NCBI RefSeq assembly: GCF_000959365.1
Contig: NZ_CP009555.1
Location: forward strand, 3,534,001-3,598,000
DNA from: Burkholderia oklahomensis C6786
GTDB lineage: Bacteria; Pseudomonadota; Gammaproteobacteria; Burkholderiales; Burkholderiaceae
DNA length: 64,000 nt
Reading direction: 5' to 3'
Positions 9,279 to 18,523 of this stretch are shown here, one piece after another. The position numbers and the translations under genes were made by a program. Every line of letters begins with the position of its first letter. Positions within the stretch are counted from its first letter, which is position 1. The notes under the pieces were generated by a model. It was not told where the DNA came from. It made no database searches and was given only the letters and a program-made list of their open reading frames with translations.

Positions 9279-9417
9279 GTAAGCTTCGCTCGTTGTCGTG
9301 TGAAAGGAATCGGGCGCTGCCCGACACGCGCATTTAACACCGGCTGTCGAAACGGGTGCGTCACTTTTTGTCGGTGCGCCGACGTGCGTCGTGCGCACCG
9401 GCCGCGTGCGGGCAGCA

Positions 9418-9789
9418 TCAGCTGCGCGCGAGCACGAACACGCCGATCAGGATGATGCCGATGCCGACGAGGCGCTGCACCGACAGCACCTCGCCGAACA
9501 GGTACCACGCGGCGAACGCGTTGACGACGTAGCCGAGCGAGAGCATCGGATACGCGACCGACACGTCGACCCGGGACAGCCCGACGATCCACACGACGAC
9601 CGAGAGCACGTAGCAGCCGAGGCCGCCGATGATCGGCAATTGGGTCGCGATCTTGAAGCCGATGGGCACAATGTTCGCACGGGTGAATTCGAAGTGTCCA
9701 ACGGCGCGCACGCCGGCCTTCAGCAGCAGTTGCGCGCAGGCGTTGAGCATCACGCCCGTGACGATGCAAAAGAGGGAGACGGGATTCAT
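9418..9789 (-). CDS. arnE: SMR/EamA-family small membrane protein, ArnE-like flippase subunit
   Basis: 123 aa with four predicted membrane helices, resembling the small multidrug resistance fold. In the L-Ara4N pathway ArnE and ArnF together move undecaprenyl-phosphate-Ara4N across the inner membrane. Only one such gene is present, so it would act as a homo-oligomer or with a partner encoded elsewhere. It starts 19 bp after arnT. The function is inferred from position; by sequence alone another SMR transporter is possible. Confidence 0.8.
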   Translation of the reverse strand: MNPVSLFCIVTGVMLNACAQLLLKAGVRAVGHFEFTRANIVPIGFKIATQLPIIGGLGCYVLSVVVWIVGLSRVDVSVAYPMLSLGYVVNAFAAWYLFGEVLSVQRLVGIGIILIGVFVLARS

Positions 9790-9808
9790 CGATTCGCGTC
9801 CTTCGGTA

Positions 9809-11515
9809 TCAGGGTTGCGGCTTTTCGACGACGACGCGCCGGTTGTCTCGCGCGATCACGCGCATCGGCAGGCCCGCCTCCGACAGCTGCCTGTAGCGGT
9901 CGGGCGACATCAGCGCGAGCGCGTATCGATCGGCGCGCCAGCGCGCTTCCCATTCGGCGACGGTCGGAATCCACTTGTCCGGCTCGACCGAGATGCCGAA
10001 CGAGAGCTCGTCCTGGCGCGCGACCATGATCGTCGTGTGGCCGACGTAGAACGGCAGCGTGTGGTCGAGCGTCTCGACCGAATAGAACGGCGTGTCGGGC
10101 GGCAGCTTCGCGAGCTCCGCGCGGATCGGGGGCGCGAGGAGCGCGCCCGAGCTGTAGCGGCCGAACGCGTCGTGGCCGGTGCCGCCGATCGTGCCGAGCA
10201 GCAGCCAGCCGGCGCCGAACGCGGTCGCCGCCGCGGCGATGCCCGCGCGGCCGCGGCGATTGAGCCATACGGCGACGAGCGTGAGTGCGAACGCGACGGC
10301 GAGCGCCGCGTACACCCACTTCTGGAACTCGAGGTACTGCGCGTTCGGCGTGCGCGCGTCGCCGAGCCGGGCGAGGAACAGCGCGCCGAACGCGGCGGCG
10401 GCGAGAAACACCAGATAGCCGAACAGATGGCGGCGGAACTGCTCGCGCGACACGAGCGGCAGATACGCGCCGATCATCAGCGCGAGCGCGGGCGCCACGG
10501 GGAGCACGTACGAGATCAGCTTCGAGTGCGACGCGCTGAAGAACAGGAAGATGAACGCGCTCCAGACGGTCAGCACGAGCATCGGCGAGAAGCCGTTCGG
10601 CTGGCGCGGGATGCGCAGCGCGTGCCGGATGCTCTGCACGCTGACGGACAGCCACGGCAGGAAGCCGACGAGGAGCACCGGCACGAAGTAGTAGATCGCG
10701 CCGGGGCGGTTCTGCTCGGGCGTCAGGTAGCGCCGGAACTGCTGGACGATGAAGAAGAAGTTGAGGAACTCGGGGTTGCGCGACTGCACGAGCACGAACC
10801 ACGGCGTCGCGATCGCGAAGAAGATGACGAGGCCGCTCGCGAGGTAGAGGCGCTTCCACAGCGCCCAGTCGCGCGACACGAGCGTGTAGAGGACGAGCAC
10901 GGCGCCCGGCAGGATCAGGCCGATCAGGCCCTTCGACAGCACCGCGAGCGCCATCGACGCCCAGCAGAGCCACATCCAGCCGCGCTCGGCGCGCTTGCCG
11001 ATGCCGGGCCGCTGTGCGAGGAGGAGCGAGCACAGCGTGACCGTCATCCACAGCGACAGCCCCATGTCGAGCGCGTTGAAGTGGCCCATCAGGTTCCAGT
11101 ACGGAGACGTCGCGAGCACGAGCGCGGCGAAGAAGCCCGCGCGCGGGTTGAACACGCGCGCGCCGGTGAAGCCCGCGACCAGCACGCCGGCGAAGCTCGC
11201 GAGCGCGGTGTAGAGGCGCGCCTGCCATTCGCCGATGCCGAACCACGCGAACGTGAGCGCGTTGAGCCACGTTTGCAGCGGCGGCTTCTCGAAATACTTG
11301 TAGCCGTTGTAGCGCGGCGTGATCCAGTCGCCCGTCGCGAACATCTCGCGGGCCATTTCGGCGTAACGGCCTTCGTCGCTCGGGACCAGGTGGCGCAGGC
11401 CGAGCGGCGCGAACCAGATGACGGCGAGCGCCGCGACGAGAATGAGAAGCGCGGCGCGATTGAGCGAGAGGGACGCTGCGCGATTGAGCGGTAGCCTCGA
11501 CGGCGTATCGTTCAT
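9809..11515 (-). CDS. arnT: Undecaprenyl-phosphate-Ara4N:lipid A 4-amino-4-deoxy-L-arabinosyltransferase
   Basis: 568 aa GT39/GT83-type integral membrane enzyme that transfers L-Ara4N to lipid A phosphates on the periplasmic face, lowering affinity for cationic peptides and polymyxin. The first periplasmic loop has the catalytic-type DEGRYAEMAREM, then YFEKPPLQTW. Twelve or so hydrophobic helices and a C-terminal periplasmic domain follow. The start MNDTPSRLPL was chosen because upstream codons look non-coding; its ribosome site is weak. It is the first gene of the arn transcript here, unlike the enterobacterial arnBCADTEF order. Confidence 0.92.
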   Translation of the reverse strand: MNDTPSRLPLNRAASLSLNRAALLILVAALAVIWFAPLGLRHLVPSDEGRYAEMAREMFATGDWITPRYNGYKYFEKPPLQTWLNALTFAWFGIGEWQARLYTALASFAGVLVAGFTGARVFNPRAGFFAALVLATSPYWNLMGHFNALDMGLSLWMTVTLCSLLLAQRPGIGKRAERGWMWLCWASMALAVLSKGLIGLILPGAVLVLYTLVSRDWALWKRLYLASGLVIFFAIATPWFVLVQSRNPEFLNFFFIVQQFRRYLTPEQNRPGAIYYFVPVLLVGFLPWLSVSVQSIRHALRIPRQPNGFSPMLVLTVWSAFIFLFFSASHSKLISYVLPVAPALALMIGAYLPLVSREQFRRHLFGYLVFLAAAAFGALFLARLGDARTPNAQYLEFQKWVYAALAVAFALTLVAVWLNRRGRAGIAAAATAFGAGWLLLGTIGGTGHDAFGRYSSGALLAPPIRAELAKLPPDTPFYSVETLDHTLPFYVGHTTIMVARQDELSFGISVEPDKWIPTVAEWEARWRADRYALALMSPDRYRQLSEAGLPMRVIARDNRRVVVEKPQP

Positions 11516-11644
11516 AGATTCGTATTGAGCTTGATAGATTTGATTGGGCGGCTTGCGGCTGCCGTCCGCGGCGAGCGGGACGCGGCGCGAAACGGGACGC
11601 AAAGCGCCGCAGGGTGTTTTAGCGCAGGGCGGCTTAACGTTCGC

Positions 11645-12019
11645 TTAACGTTCGATCAGCAGCGCTGCGGCGACCTTCCGGCCTTCGGCCATCAGGATGT
11701 TGTACGTGCGGCAGGCGGCCTGGAAATCCATCGTCTCGACGCCGATCCGCTGCGCGGTGAGCAGCGCCGTCAGGCTCGGGTGCGGAAAGCGCAGCCGCGC
11801 GCCGCTGCCGAAGATCACCAGCTCGGGCTGAGGCTCGAGCAGCATCGCGAACAGCTCGGGCGTGAGCGCGTCGAATGACGCGACGGGCCATTCGACGACG
11901 GGCGCGCCCGGCAGTACGATCACGCTGCTTTCGTGGCGCTGCAGGTTGATGTCGACGTAATCGGGGCCGTAGCCGGTGACGGTGTTGAGCGTGTTGCTCG
12001 GGTCCTGGTGTAATTTCAA
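11645..12019 (-). CDS. Mth938-like domain protein
   Basis: About 124 aa from the TTG at 12019 (MKLHQDPSN...), with a GGAAA 6 nt upstream. An ATG at 12166 would add 49 residues of poor coding quality. Matches the Mth938/NDUFAF3 fold family: the conserved core is YGPDYVDINLQRHESSVIVLPG, then VIFGSGARLRFP and the C-terminal TYNILMAEGRKVAAALL. The bacterial function is unknown; relatives in mitochondria assist complex I assembly. It sits between the arn operon and the divergent alaA operon with a 129-bp gap to arnT. Confidence 0.8.
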   Translation of the reverse strand: MKLHQDPSNTLNTVTGYGPDYVDINLQRHESSVIVLPGAPVVEWPVASFDALTPELFAMLLEPQPELVIFGSGARLRFPHPSLTALLTAQRIGVETMDFQAACRTYNILMAEGRKVAAALLIER

Positions 12020-12349
12020 ATCGGTTTCCGCGGTGTCGAAAAGGGCCGGAACGAAGGCCGCGCCGGCGCGGCGATCCGGCCCCGAACAGGGCGGGCCGCC
12101 TGCCGCGATGCGCGCGGCCGTCGTGACGGACGCTGCCGCGCGGAGGCCGCGGCCGGATTGGTGCATTGCGAAAGTCGGCCAAAATCCGCTAAATTATAAC
12201 TTTTTAGCCGCTCCCGGGCGGCGTTTCTGTCGCGCGCCGCCACAAGCCGCGTCCGGCAGCCGCATGAAGCCATTCCTAGACAGCGCGCGCTACCGGCCGC
12301 TCTCCAGTTTTGATCCCCGCCCCCAGGCCCGCAGGCATTACCCAGGAAC
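12020..12349. promoter_or_regulatory. Divergent intergenic region upstream of alaA-hom-thrC
   Basis: 330 bp with no supported gene. An AT-rich island at about 12180-12206 stands out in GC-rich surroundings. On the plus strand a weak sigma-70-like pair (TTGCGA at 12166-12171 and TAAATT at 12190-12195, spacer 18) could drive alaA. The island would also lie upstream of the minus-strand gene. Weak consensus; inference only. Confidence 0.35.
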
Positions 12350-13597
12350 GTGTCCGCCGTGAAACCGATTCAGAAGTCGAACAAGCTGCTCAACGTCTGC
12401 TATGACATCCGCGGCCCGGTCCTCGAGCACGCGAAGCGCCTCGAGGAAGAGGGGCACCGGATCATCAAGCTCAACATCGGCAATCTGGCCCCGTTCGGCT
12501 TCGATGCGCCGGACGAGATCATCCAGGACATGATCCGCAATCTGCCGACGTCGTCCGGCTATTCGGACTCGAAGGGCGTGTTCTCCGCGCGCAAGGCGAT
12601 CATGCACTACACGCAGCAAAAGGGCGTGAAGGGCGTCGGGCTCGACGACATCTACATCGGCAACGGCGCGTCCGAGCTGATCGTGATGGCGACGCAGGCG
12701 CTCCTGAACGACGGCGACGAGGTGCTGCTGCCCGCGCCCGACTATCCGCTGTGGACGGCGGCCGTGAGTCTGTCGGGCGGCACGCCCGTGCACTACGTCT
12801 GCGACGAATCGAACCGCTGGATGCCGGATCCCGACGACATTCGCAGCAAGCTCACGCCGAACACGAAGGCGCTCGTCGTCATCAACCCGAACAATCCGAC
12901 GGGCGCGCTCTATTCGGACGAATTGCTGCTCGAGCTGATCGCGATCGCCCGCGAGCACGGCCTCGTGATCTTCGCCGACGAGGTGTACGACAAGATCGTC
13001 TACGACGGCCAGTCGCACACGGCGCTCGCGTCGCTCGCCGAGGACGTGATCACGGTCACGTTCAACAGCCTGTCGAAGAGCTACCGGTCGTGCGGCTATC
13101 GCGCGGGCTGGATGTCGGTGGCGGGTCTCACGGACGAGAACCGCCGCCGCGCGAACGACTACCTCGAGGGCCTCGGCATCCTGTCGTCGATGCGCCTCTG
13201 CGCGAACGTGCCCGGCCAGTACGCGATCCAGACCGCGCTCGGCGGCTATCAGAGCATCAACGAGCTGATCGTGCCGAGCGGGCGCCTCTACAAGCAGCGC
13301 GAGCTCGCATACGACATGCTCACGTCGATCCCGGGCGTGTCGTGCGTGAAGCCGGAAGCGGCGCTCTACATGTTCCCGCGCCTCGACCCGAAGCGCTATC
13401 CGATCGAGAACGACCAGCAGTTCATCCTCGAGCTGCTGCTGAAGGAGCGCGTGCTGCTCGTGCAGGGGACGGGCTTCAACTGGCCGACGCCGGACCATTT
13501 CCGCGTCGTGTTCCTGCCGAACGTCGACGACCTGACCGATTCGATCGAGCGGATCGCGCGCTTCCTCGATGGCTACCGGAAGCGCCACTCGGCATGA
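12350..13597 (+). CDS. alaA: AlaA-type alanine/glutamate-pyruvate aminotransferase
   Basis: 415 aa class I PLP aminotransferase; probably pyruvate + glutamate to alanine + 2-oxoglutarate. The N-terminal NVCYDIRGPVLEHAKRLEEEG and LNIGNLAPFGFDAPDEI closely match E. coli AlaA. The PLP lysine is in SLSKSYRSCGYRAGW, and the NPNNPTGALYS loop binds the cofactor. Start is ambiguous: GTG at 12350 has AGGA only 2 nt upstream, GTG at 12359 (MKPIQKSNK) has it 11 nt upstream. It lies 43 bp before hom, probably the same operon. Confidence 0.9.
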   Translation: MSAVKPIQKSNKLLNVCYDIRGPVLEHAKRLEEEGHRIIKLNIGNLAPFGFDAPDEIIQDMIRNLPTSSGYSDSKGVFSARKAIMHYTQQKGVKGVGLDDIYIGNGASELIVMATQALLNDGDEVLLPAPDYPLWTAAVSLSGGTPVHYVCDESNRWMPDPDDIRSKLTPNTKALVVINPNNPTGALYSDELLLELIAIAREHGLVIFADEVYDKIVYDGQSHTALASLAEDVITVTFNSLSKSYRSCGYRAGWMSVAGLTDENRRRANDYLEGLGILSSMRLCANVPGQYAIQTALGGYQSINELIVPSGRLYKQRELAYDMLTSIPGVSCVKPEAALYMFPRLDPKRYPIENDQQFILELLLKERVLLVQGTGFNWPTPDHFRVVFLPNVDDLTDSIERIARFLDGYRKRHSA

Positions 13598-13640
13598 CCG
13601 GGCGCGTTCCACCTTTTTCACTCAATAGATCACACGCAGC

Positions 13641-14969
13641 ATGGAACCGATCAAAGTAGGCCTGTTGGGCTTCGGCACGGTAGGCGGCGGCACCTTCAAG
13701 GTGCTGCGCCGCAACCAGGAGGAAATCAAGCGTCGCGCCGGACGCGGCATCGAGATCGCGCGCGTCGCGGTGCGCAATCCCGCGAAGGCGCTCGCCGCCC
13801 TCGACGGCGACGCGAACGGCGTTTCGATCGGCGATGATTTCAACGCGGTCGTCGACGATCCGTCGATCGCGATCGTCGCCGAGATGATCGGCGGCACGGG
13901 CCTCGCGCGCGAGCTGGTGCTGCGCGCGATCGCGAACGGCAAGCACGTCGTGACGGCCAACAAGGCGCTCCTCGCGGTGCACGGCACCGAGATCTTCGAA
14001 GCCGCGCGCGCGAAGGGCGTGATGGTCGCGTTCGAGGCGGCCGTCGCGGGCGGCATCCCGATCATCAAGGCGCTGCGCGAAGGCCTGACCGCGAACCGCA
14101 TCCAGTACATCGCCGGCATCATCAACGGCACGACGAACTACATCCTGTCGGAAATGCGCGACCGCGGCCTCGATTTCGCGACCGCGCTCGCGGCCGCGCA
14201 GGAGCTCGGCTATGCGGAAGCCGATCCGACCTTCGACATCGAGGGCGTCGACGCCGCGCACAAGGCGACGATCATGAGCGCGATCGCGTTCGGCGTGCCG
14301 GTGCAGTTCGACCGCGCGTACGTCGAAGGGATCAGCAAGCTCGCCGCGACCGACATCAAGTACGCGGAAGAGCTCGGCTACCGGATCAAGCTGCTCGGCA
14401 TCACGCGCCGTACCGAGCGCGGAATCGAGCTGCGCGTGCACCCGACGCTGATTCCGGCGAAGCGCCTGCTCGCGAACGTCGAGGGCGCGATGAACGCGGT
14501 CGTCGTGCACGGCGACGCGGTCGGCACGACGCTCTACTACGGCAAGGGCGCGGGCGCCGAGCCGACGGCGTCGGCCGTCGTCGCCGATCTCGTCGACGTG
14601 ACGCGCCTGCACACGGCCGATCCCGAGCACCGCGTCCCGCATCTCGCGTTCCAGCCGGACAGCCTGTCGAACACGCCGATCCTGCCGATCGAAGAGGTGA
14701 CGAGCGGCTACTACCTGCGCCTGCGCGTCGCCGACGAGACGGGCGTGCTCGCCGACATCACGCGCATCCTCGCCGATTCGGGCATCTCGATCGACGCGCT
14801 CTTGCAGAAGGAATCGGAGCAGGTCGACGACGCGAACGGCGAGACCGACATCATCCTGATCACGCACGAGACGATCGAGAAGAACGTCAACGCAGCGATC
14901 GCGCGCATCGAGGCGCTGTCGACGGTCGTGTCGAAGGTGACGAAGCTGCGCATGGAAGCGCTCAACTGA
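13641..14969 (+). CDS. hom: Homoserine dehydrogenase
   Basis: 442 aa; reduces aspartate semialdehyde to homoserine with NAD(P)H, the branch to threonine and methionine. GFGTVGGGTFKVL is the nucleotide-binding motif at residues 10-22. The central catalytic domain includes AGIINGTTNYILSEM and EADPTFDIEGVDAAHK. A C-terminal ACT domain (ADETGVLADITRILADSGIS, about residues 360-435) suggests threonine feedback control. It is a monofunctional enzyme with no aspartokinase part. thrC follows after 7 bp. Confidence 0.97.
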   Translation: MEPIKVGLLGFGTVGGGTFKVLRRNQEEIKRRAGRGIEIARVAVRNPAKALAALDGDANGVSIGDDFNAVVDDPSIAIVAEMIGGTGLARELVLRAIANGKHVVTANKALLAVHGTEIFEAARAKGVMVAFEAAVAGGIPIIKALREGLTANRIQYIAGIINGTTNYILSEMRDRGLDFATALAAAQELGYAEADPTFDIEGVDAAHKATIMSAIAFGVPVQFDRAYVEGISKLAATDIKYAEELGYRIKLLGITRRTERGIELRVHPTLIPAKRLLANVEGAMNAVVVHGDAVGTTLYYGKGAGAEPTASAVVADLVDVTRLHTADPEHRVPHLAFQPDSLSNTPILPIEEVTSGYYLRLRVADETGVLADITRILADSGISIDALLQKESEQVDDANGETDIILITHETIEKNVNAAIARIEALSTVVSKVTKLRMEALN

Positions 14970-14976
14970 GGACGAC

Positions 14977-16428
14977 ATGAATTACATTTCCACGCGCGGC
15001 GCCGGCATCGGCGAGCGCCACACGTTCTCCGACATCCTGCTGGGCGGCCTCGCTGCCGACGGCGGGCTCTATCTGCCCGCCGAGTATCCGCGCGTGTCGG
15101 CGGACGAGCTCGCGCGCTGGCGCGCGCTGCCGTACGCGGATCTCGCGTTCGAGATCCTGTCGAAGTTCTGCGACGACGTCCCCGCCGACGACCTGCGCGC
15201 GCTCGCTCGCCGCACGTACACGGCGGACGTCTACTGCAACCCGCGCCACGGCGAGAGCGCGGCCGACATCACGCCGCTCACGACGCTCGGCGTCGAGAAC
15301 GGCGCGCCGCTCGCGCTGCTCGAGCTGTCGAACGGTCCGACGCTCGCGTTCAAGGACATGGCGATGCAACTGCTCGGCAATCTGTTCGAGTACACGCTGG
15401 CCAAGCACGGCGAAACGCTCAACATTCTCGGCGCGACGTCGGGCGACACGGGCAGCGCGGCCGAGTACGCGATGCGCGGCAAGCAGGGCGTGCGCGTGTT
15501 CATGCTGTCGCCGCACCTGAAGATGAGCGCGTTCCAGACCGCGCAGATGTACAGCCTGCAGGACCCGAACATCTTCAACCTCGCGGTGAGGGGCGTGTTC
15601 GACGATTGCCAGGACATCGTGAAGGCCGTGTCGAACGATCACGCGTTCAAGGCGCAATACAAGATCGGCACCGTCAATTCGATCAACTGGGCGCGCGTCG
15701 TCGCGCAGGTCGTCTACTACTTCAAGGGCTACTTCGCGGCGACGAAGGGCAATGACGAGCGCGTGTCGTTCACCGTGCCGTCGGGCAACTTCGGCAACGT
15801 CTGCGCGGGCCACATTGCGCGGATGATGGGCCTTCCCGTCGAGAAGCTCGTCGTCGCGACGAACGAGAACGACGTGCTCGACGAGTTTTTCCGCTCGGGC
15901 GCGTACCGCGTGCGCAGCGCGGAGAACACGTATCACACGAGCAGCCCGAGCATGGACATCTCGAAGGCATCGAACTTCGAGCGCTTCGTGTTCGACCTGC
16001 TCGGCCGCGATCCGGCGCGCGTCGTCCAGCTGTTTCGCGACGTCGAGGAAAAGGGCGGCTTCGATCTCGCCGCGAGCGGCGATTTCGCGCGCGTCGCCGA
16101 GTTCGGCTTCGTGTCGGGCCGCAGCACGCACGAGGACCGGATCGCGACGATCCGCGACGTGTTCGAGCGCTATCGGACGACGATCGACACGCACACGGCC
16201 GACGGCCTGAAGGTCGCGCGCGAGCATCTGCAGCCGGGCGTGCCGATGATCGTGCTCGAGACCGCGCAGCCGATCAAGTTCGGCGAGACGATTCGCGAGG
16301 CGCTCGGGCAGGAGCCTTCGCGGCCGGCCGCGTTCGACGGGCTCGAGGCGTTGCCGCAGCGTTTCGAAGTGGTCGACGCGAGCGCGCAGCACGTGAAGGA
16401 CTTCATCGCCGCGCATACGGGCGTGTGA
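14977..16428 (+). CDS. thrC: Threonine synthase
   Basis: 483 aa PLP enzyme converting O-phosphohomoserine to threonine. Starts NYISTRGAG, with the ILLGGLAADGGLYLP segment of the long thrC subclass. The PLP lysine is in GPTLAFKDMAMQ, and GATSGDTGSAAEYAMRG is the phosphate-binding loop. Co-transcribed with hom (7 bp gap). Homoserine kinase (thrB), needed between the two, is not in this window. The family call is firm. Confidence 0.97.
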   Translation: MNYISTRGAGIGERHTFSDILLGGLAADGGLYLPAEYPRVSADELARWRALPYADLAFEILSKFCDDVPADDLRALARRTYTADVYCNPRHGESAADITPLTTLGVENGAPLALLELSNGPTLAFKDMAMQLLGNLFEYTLAKHGETLNILGATSGDTGSAAEYAMRGKQGVRVFMLSPHLKMSAFQTAQMYSLQDPNIFNLAVRGVFDDCQDIVKAVSNDHAFKAQYKIGTVNSINWARVVAQVVYYFKGYFAATKGNDERVSFTVPSGNFGNVCAGHIARMMGLPVEKLVVATNENDVLDEFFRSGAYRVRSAENTYHTSSPSMDISKASNFERFVFDLLGRDPARVVQLFRDVEEKGGFDLAASGDFARVAEFGFVSGRSTHEDRIATIRDVFERYRTTIDTHTADGLKVAREHLQPGVPMIVLETAQPIKFGETIREALGQEPSRPAAFDGLEALPQRFEVVDASAQHVKDFIAAHTGV

Positions 16429-16945
16429 CGCTCGGGCAGGCCGGCGGCGGGCGGCACGCGTGCCGCCTTCGCCTGCCGGGCGGCGCCGCTTCGGTCGCGA
16501 TGCGCGCGGCGTGCAGGCGGCGCGGGCGTGAGGGTGTGAGGGCGGACGCCGGCGGGTGCGACGCTGTGACGCGAGGCGCTTCGCGGCGTTTCTTTCGCTC
16601 GATGCCGGCCGGGTGCCGAAAAGCAATGAAACAGCCGCGGCGCGAATTCATCCGGGATTGATCCGATGAATTCGCGTCGCGGCTGTTTCGTTCGTGTTCG
16701 CTGCTCGACGTATCGTCCCGCGCGTCGTTTGGGCGGATTCCGGTTGCGCAACGCGCGGCTGATCGCGCCCGCCATCGCCTTCCAACGACGCCGACGCGCT
16801 CCGTTTTTTCGATGGCTGAACGCGGCCGGCCATCACGCTCGCGGCGCACGGCCGCTGCGCTCGATCGCATCGATCCGATTCGATCGTCCACACCCGCGCG
16901 GAGCCGTCGCTACAATGTCGGCATCCGGTCAAATTTCAATCGACG
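16429..16945. other. 517-bp intergenic region between thrC and moeA with a long hairpin
   Basis: No supported gene. Its main content is the inverted repeat at 16628-16689, listed separately. A TACAAT at 16911-16916 could be the -10 element of moeA, giving a leader of about 23 nt; no good -35 element is seen. The remainder shows nothing recognisable. Confidence 0.6.
16628..16689. repeat. Inverted repeat forming a 25-bp stem, 12-base loop
   Basis: Arms 16628-16652 and 16665-16689 are complementary over 25 positions, with a single G/T mismatch at 16640/16677 that would be a G-U pair in plus-strand RNA. Both arms contain GAATTC. Only TTTC follows on the plus strand, so it is not a textbook terminator, but it could end thrC transcripts or act as a bidirectional block before moeA. 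Confidence 0.8.
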
Positions 16946-18235
16946 ATGTCCCACCCCAACACCCCGACGCCGCGTGCGCCGATGCTGTCGACGGCCGACG
17001 CGCTCGCGGCGCTTCTCGCGGCCGCGCGTCCGCTCGCCGAAACCGAGACCGTCGCGACGCTCGATGCGCTGAACCGCGTGCTCGCGGCCGACGTCGTGTC
17101 GCCGCTCGACGTCCCGCCGATGAACACGAGCGCGATGGACGGCTACGCTGTGCGCATCGCCGACCTGACGCGCGGCGAGCGGCGCCTCACGGTGTCGCAG
17201 CGGATCCCGGCGGGCCATCCGGCCAAGCCGCTCGAGCCGGGCACGGCCGCGCGCATCTTCACGGGCGCGTCCGTGCCGGCCGGTGCGGACGCGGTCGTGA
17301 TGCAGGAGCAGACGGAGGCCGCGGGCGAACAGGTGGACATCCTGCACACGCCGGCGGCGGGCGAATGGATCACCGCGCAGGGCGCGGACATCCGCCGCGG
17401 TTCGGTGATCCTGCCGGCCGGCACGCGGATGACGCCGCAGGCGATGGGGCTCGCCGCGTCGGTCGGCTGCGCGTCGCTCGCGGTCGCGCGCCGCGCGAAG
17501 GTCGCCGTGTTCTTCACGGGCGACGAGCTGACGATGCCGGGCGAGCCGCTCAAGCCGGGCGCGATCTACAACTCGAACCGCTTCACGCTGCGCGGGCTTC
17601 TCGAGCGGCTCGGCTGCGACGTGACCGATTACGGGATCGTCCCGGACCGGCTCGATGCGACGCGCGCGGCGCTGCGCGAGGCGGCGCGCGAGCACGACGT
17701 GATCGTGACGAGCGGCGGCGTGTCGGTGGGCGACGAGGATCACGTGAAGCCCGCGGTCGAGACGGAAGGGCGGCTCGCGCTGTGGCAGATCGCGATGAAG
17801 CCGGGCAAGCCGCTCGCGTTCGGCGCGATCAGGCGCGGCGGGGCGGCCGGCGCGGGTGAAGCTCCGGCCGCGGTGAACGACACGAACGACGGCGAAGCCT
17901 ATTTCATCGGCCTGCCGGGCAACCCGGTGTCGAGCTTCGTCACGTTCCTGCTGTTCGTGCGGCCGTTTCTGCTGCGCGTCGCGGGCGCGACGCAGGTCGC
18001 GCCGCGCGCGGTGTCGCTGCGCGCCGATTTCACGCAGAGCAAGGCCGACCGCCGCAACGAATTCCTGCGCGCGCGCGTGAACGCGGCGGGCGGGCTCGAC
18101 CTGTTCCCGAACCAGAGCTCGGCCGTGCTGACGTCGACGGTGTGGGGCGACGGCCTGATCGACAATCCGCCGAACCACGCGATCAGCGCAGGCGAGACGG
18201 TGCGTTTCATTCCTTTTTCCGAATTGCTCGGCTGA
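16946..18235 (+). CDS. moeA: Molybdopterin molybdenumtransferase
   Basis: 429 aa; inserts molybdate into adenylylated molybdopterin in the last step of Mo cofactor synthesis. N-terminal DVPPMNTSAMDGYAVR and FTGASVPAGADAVVMQEQ are the MoeA signature. The MoCF-binding domain has VTSGGVSVGDEDHVKP, and PGNPVSSFVTFLLF lies in the C-terminal part. Short moaD and moaE follow on the same strand, so this is a cofactor operon. A small Gly/Ala-rich insert (RRGGAAGAGEAPAA) lies near residue 295. Confidence 0.96.
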   Translation: MSHPNTPTPRAPMLSTADALAALLAAARPLAETETVATLDALNRVLAADVVSPLDVPPMNTSAMDGYAVRIADLTRGERRLTVSQRIPAGHPAKPLEPGTAARIFTGASVPAGADAVVMQEQTEAAGEQVDILHTPAAGEWITAQGADIRRGSVILPAGTRMTPQAMGLAASVGCASLAVARRAKVAVFFTGDELTMPGEPLKPGAIYNSNRFTLRGLLERLGCDVTDYGIVPDRLDATRAALREAAREHDVIVTSGGVSVGDEDHVKPAVETEGRLALWQIAMKPGKPLAFGAIRRGGAAGAGEAPAAVNDTNDGEAYFIGLPGNPVSSFVTFLLFVRPFLLRVAGATQVAPRAVSLRADFTQSKADRRNEFLRARVNAAGGLDLFPNQSSAVLTSTVWGDGLIDNPPNHAISAGETVRFIPFSELLG

Positions 18236-18255
18236 CGCCGGGCGGTGTGGCGACG

Positions 18256-18513
18256 ATGAAGATCGAACTGAAGTTTTTTGCGAGCGTGCGCGAAGCGCTC
18301 GGTGTCGCGAGCGAGACGGTGACGCTGCCGGACGGCGTCGCGACGGTGGGCGACGTGCGCGCGTGGCTGCGCACGCGCGGCGGCGCGTGGGCGGAGACGC
18401 TCGCCGAGGGCCGCGCGCTGCGGATGGCGTGCAATCACACGATGACGGACGCCGGCACGCGGATCACCGACGGCTGCGAAGTCGCGTTCTTCCCGCCCGT
18501 GACGGGCGGCTGA
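18256..18513 (+). CDS. moaD: Molybdopterin synthase sulfur carrier subunit
   Basis: 85 aa ubiquitin-like protein; its C-terminal Gly-Gly (VTGG) is thiocarboxylated and donates sulfur to precursor Z together with MoaE. Starts MKIELKFFASVREALG. It lies 20 bp after moeA and 10 bp before moaE; the adjacency to moaE supports the call over other sulfur carriers. Confidence 0.94.
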   Translation: MKIELKFFASVREALGVASETVTLPDGVATVGDVRAWLRTRGGAWAETLAEGRALRMACNHTMTDAGTRITDGCEVAFFPPVTGG

Positions 18514-18523
18514 GGAGGCGGCG

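Noticed and set aside
9279..9398. 40-codon N-terminal extension of arnB
   Set aside because: ArnB proteins begin at the segment corresponding to MSQTSVPFLP and are about 380 aa; the extension is not family-like.
12020..12349. Possible riboswitch or attenuator leader before alaA-hom-thrC
   Set aside because: No leader peptide rich in Thr/Ile codons and no convincing terminator/antiterminator structure could be found by eye.
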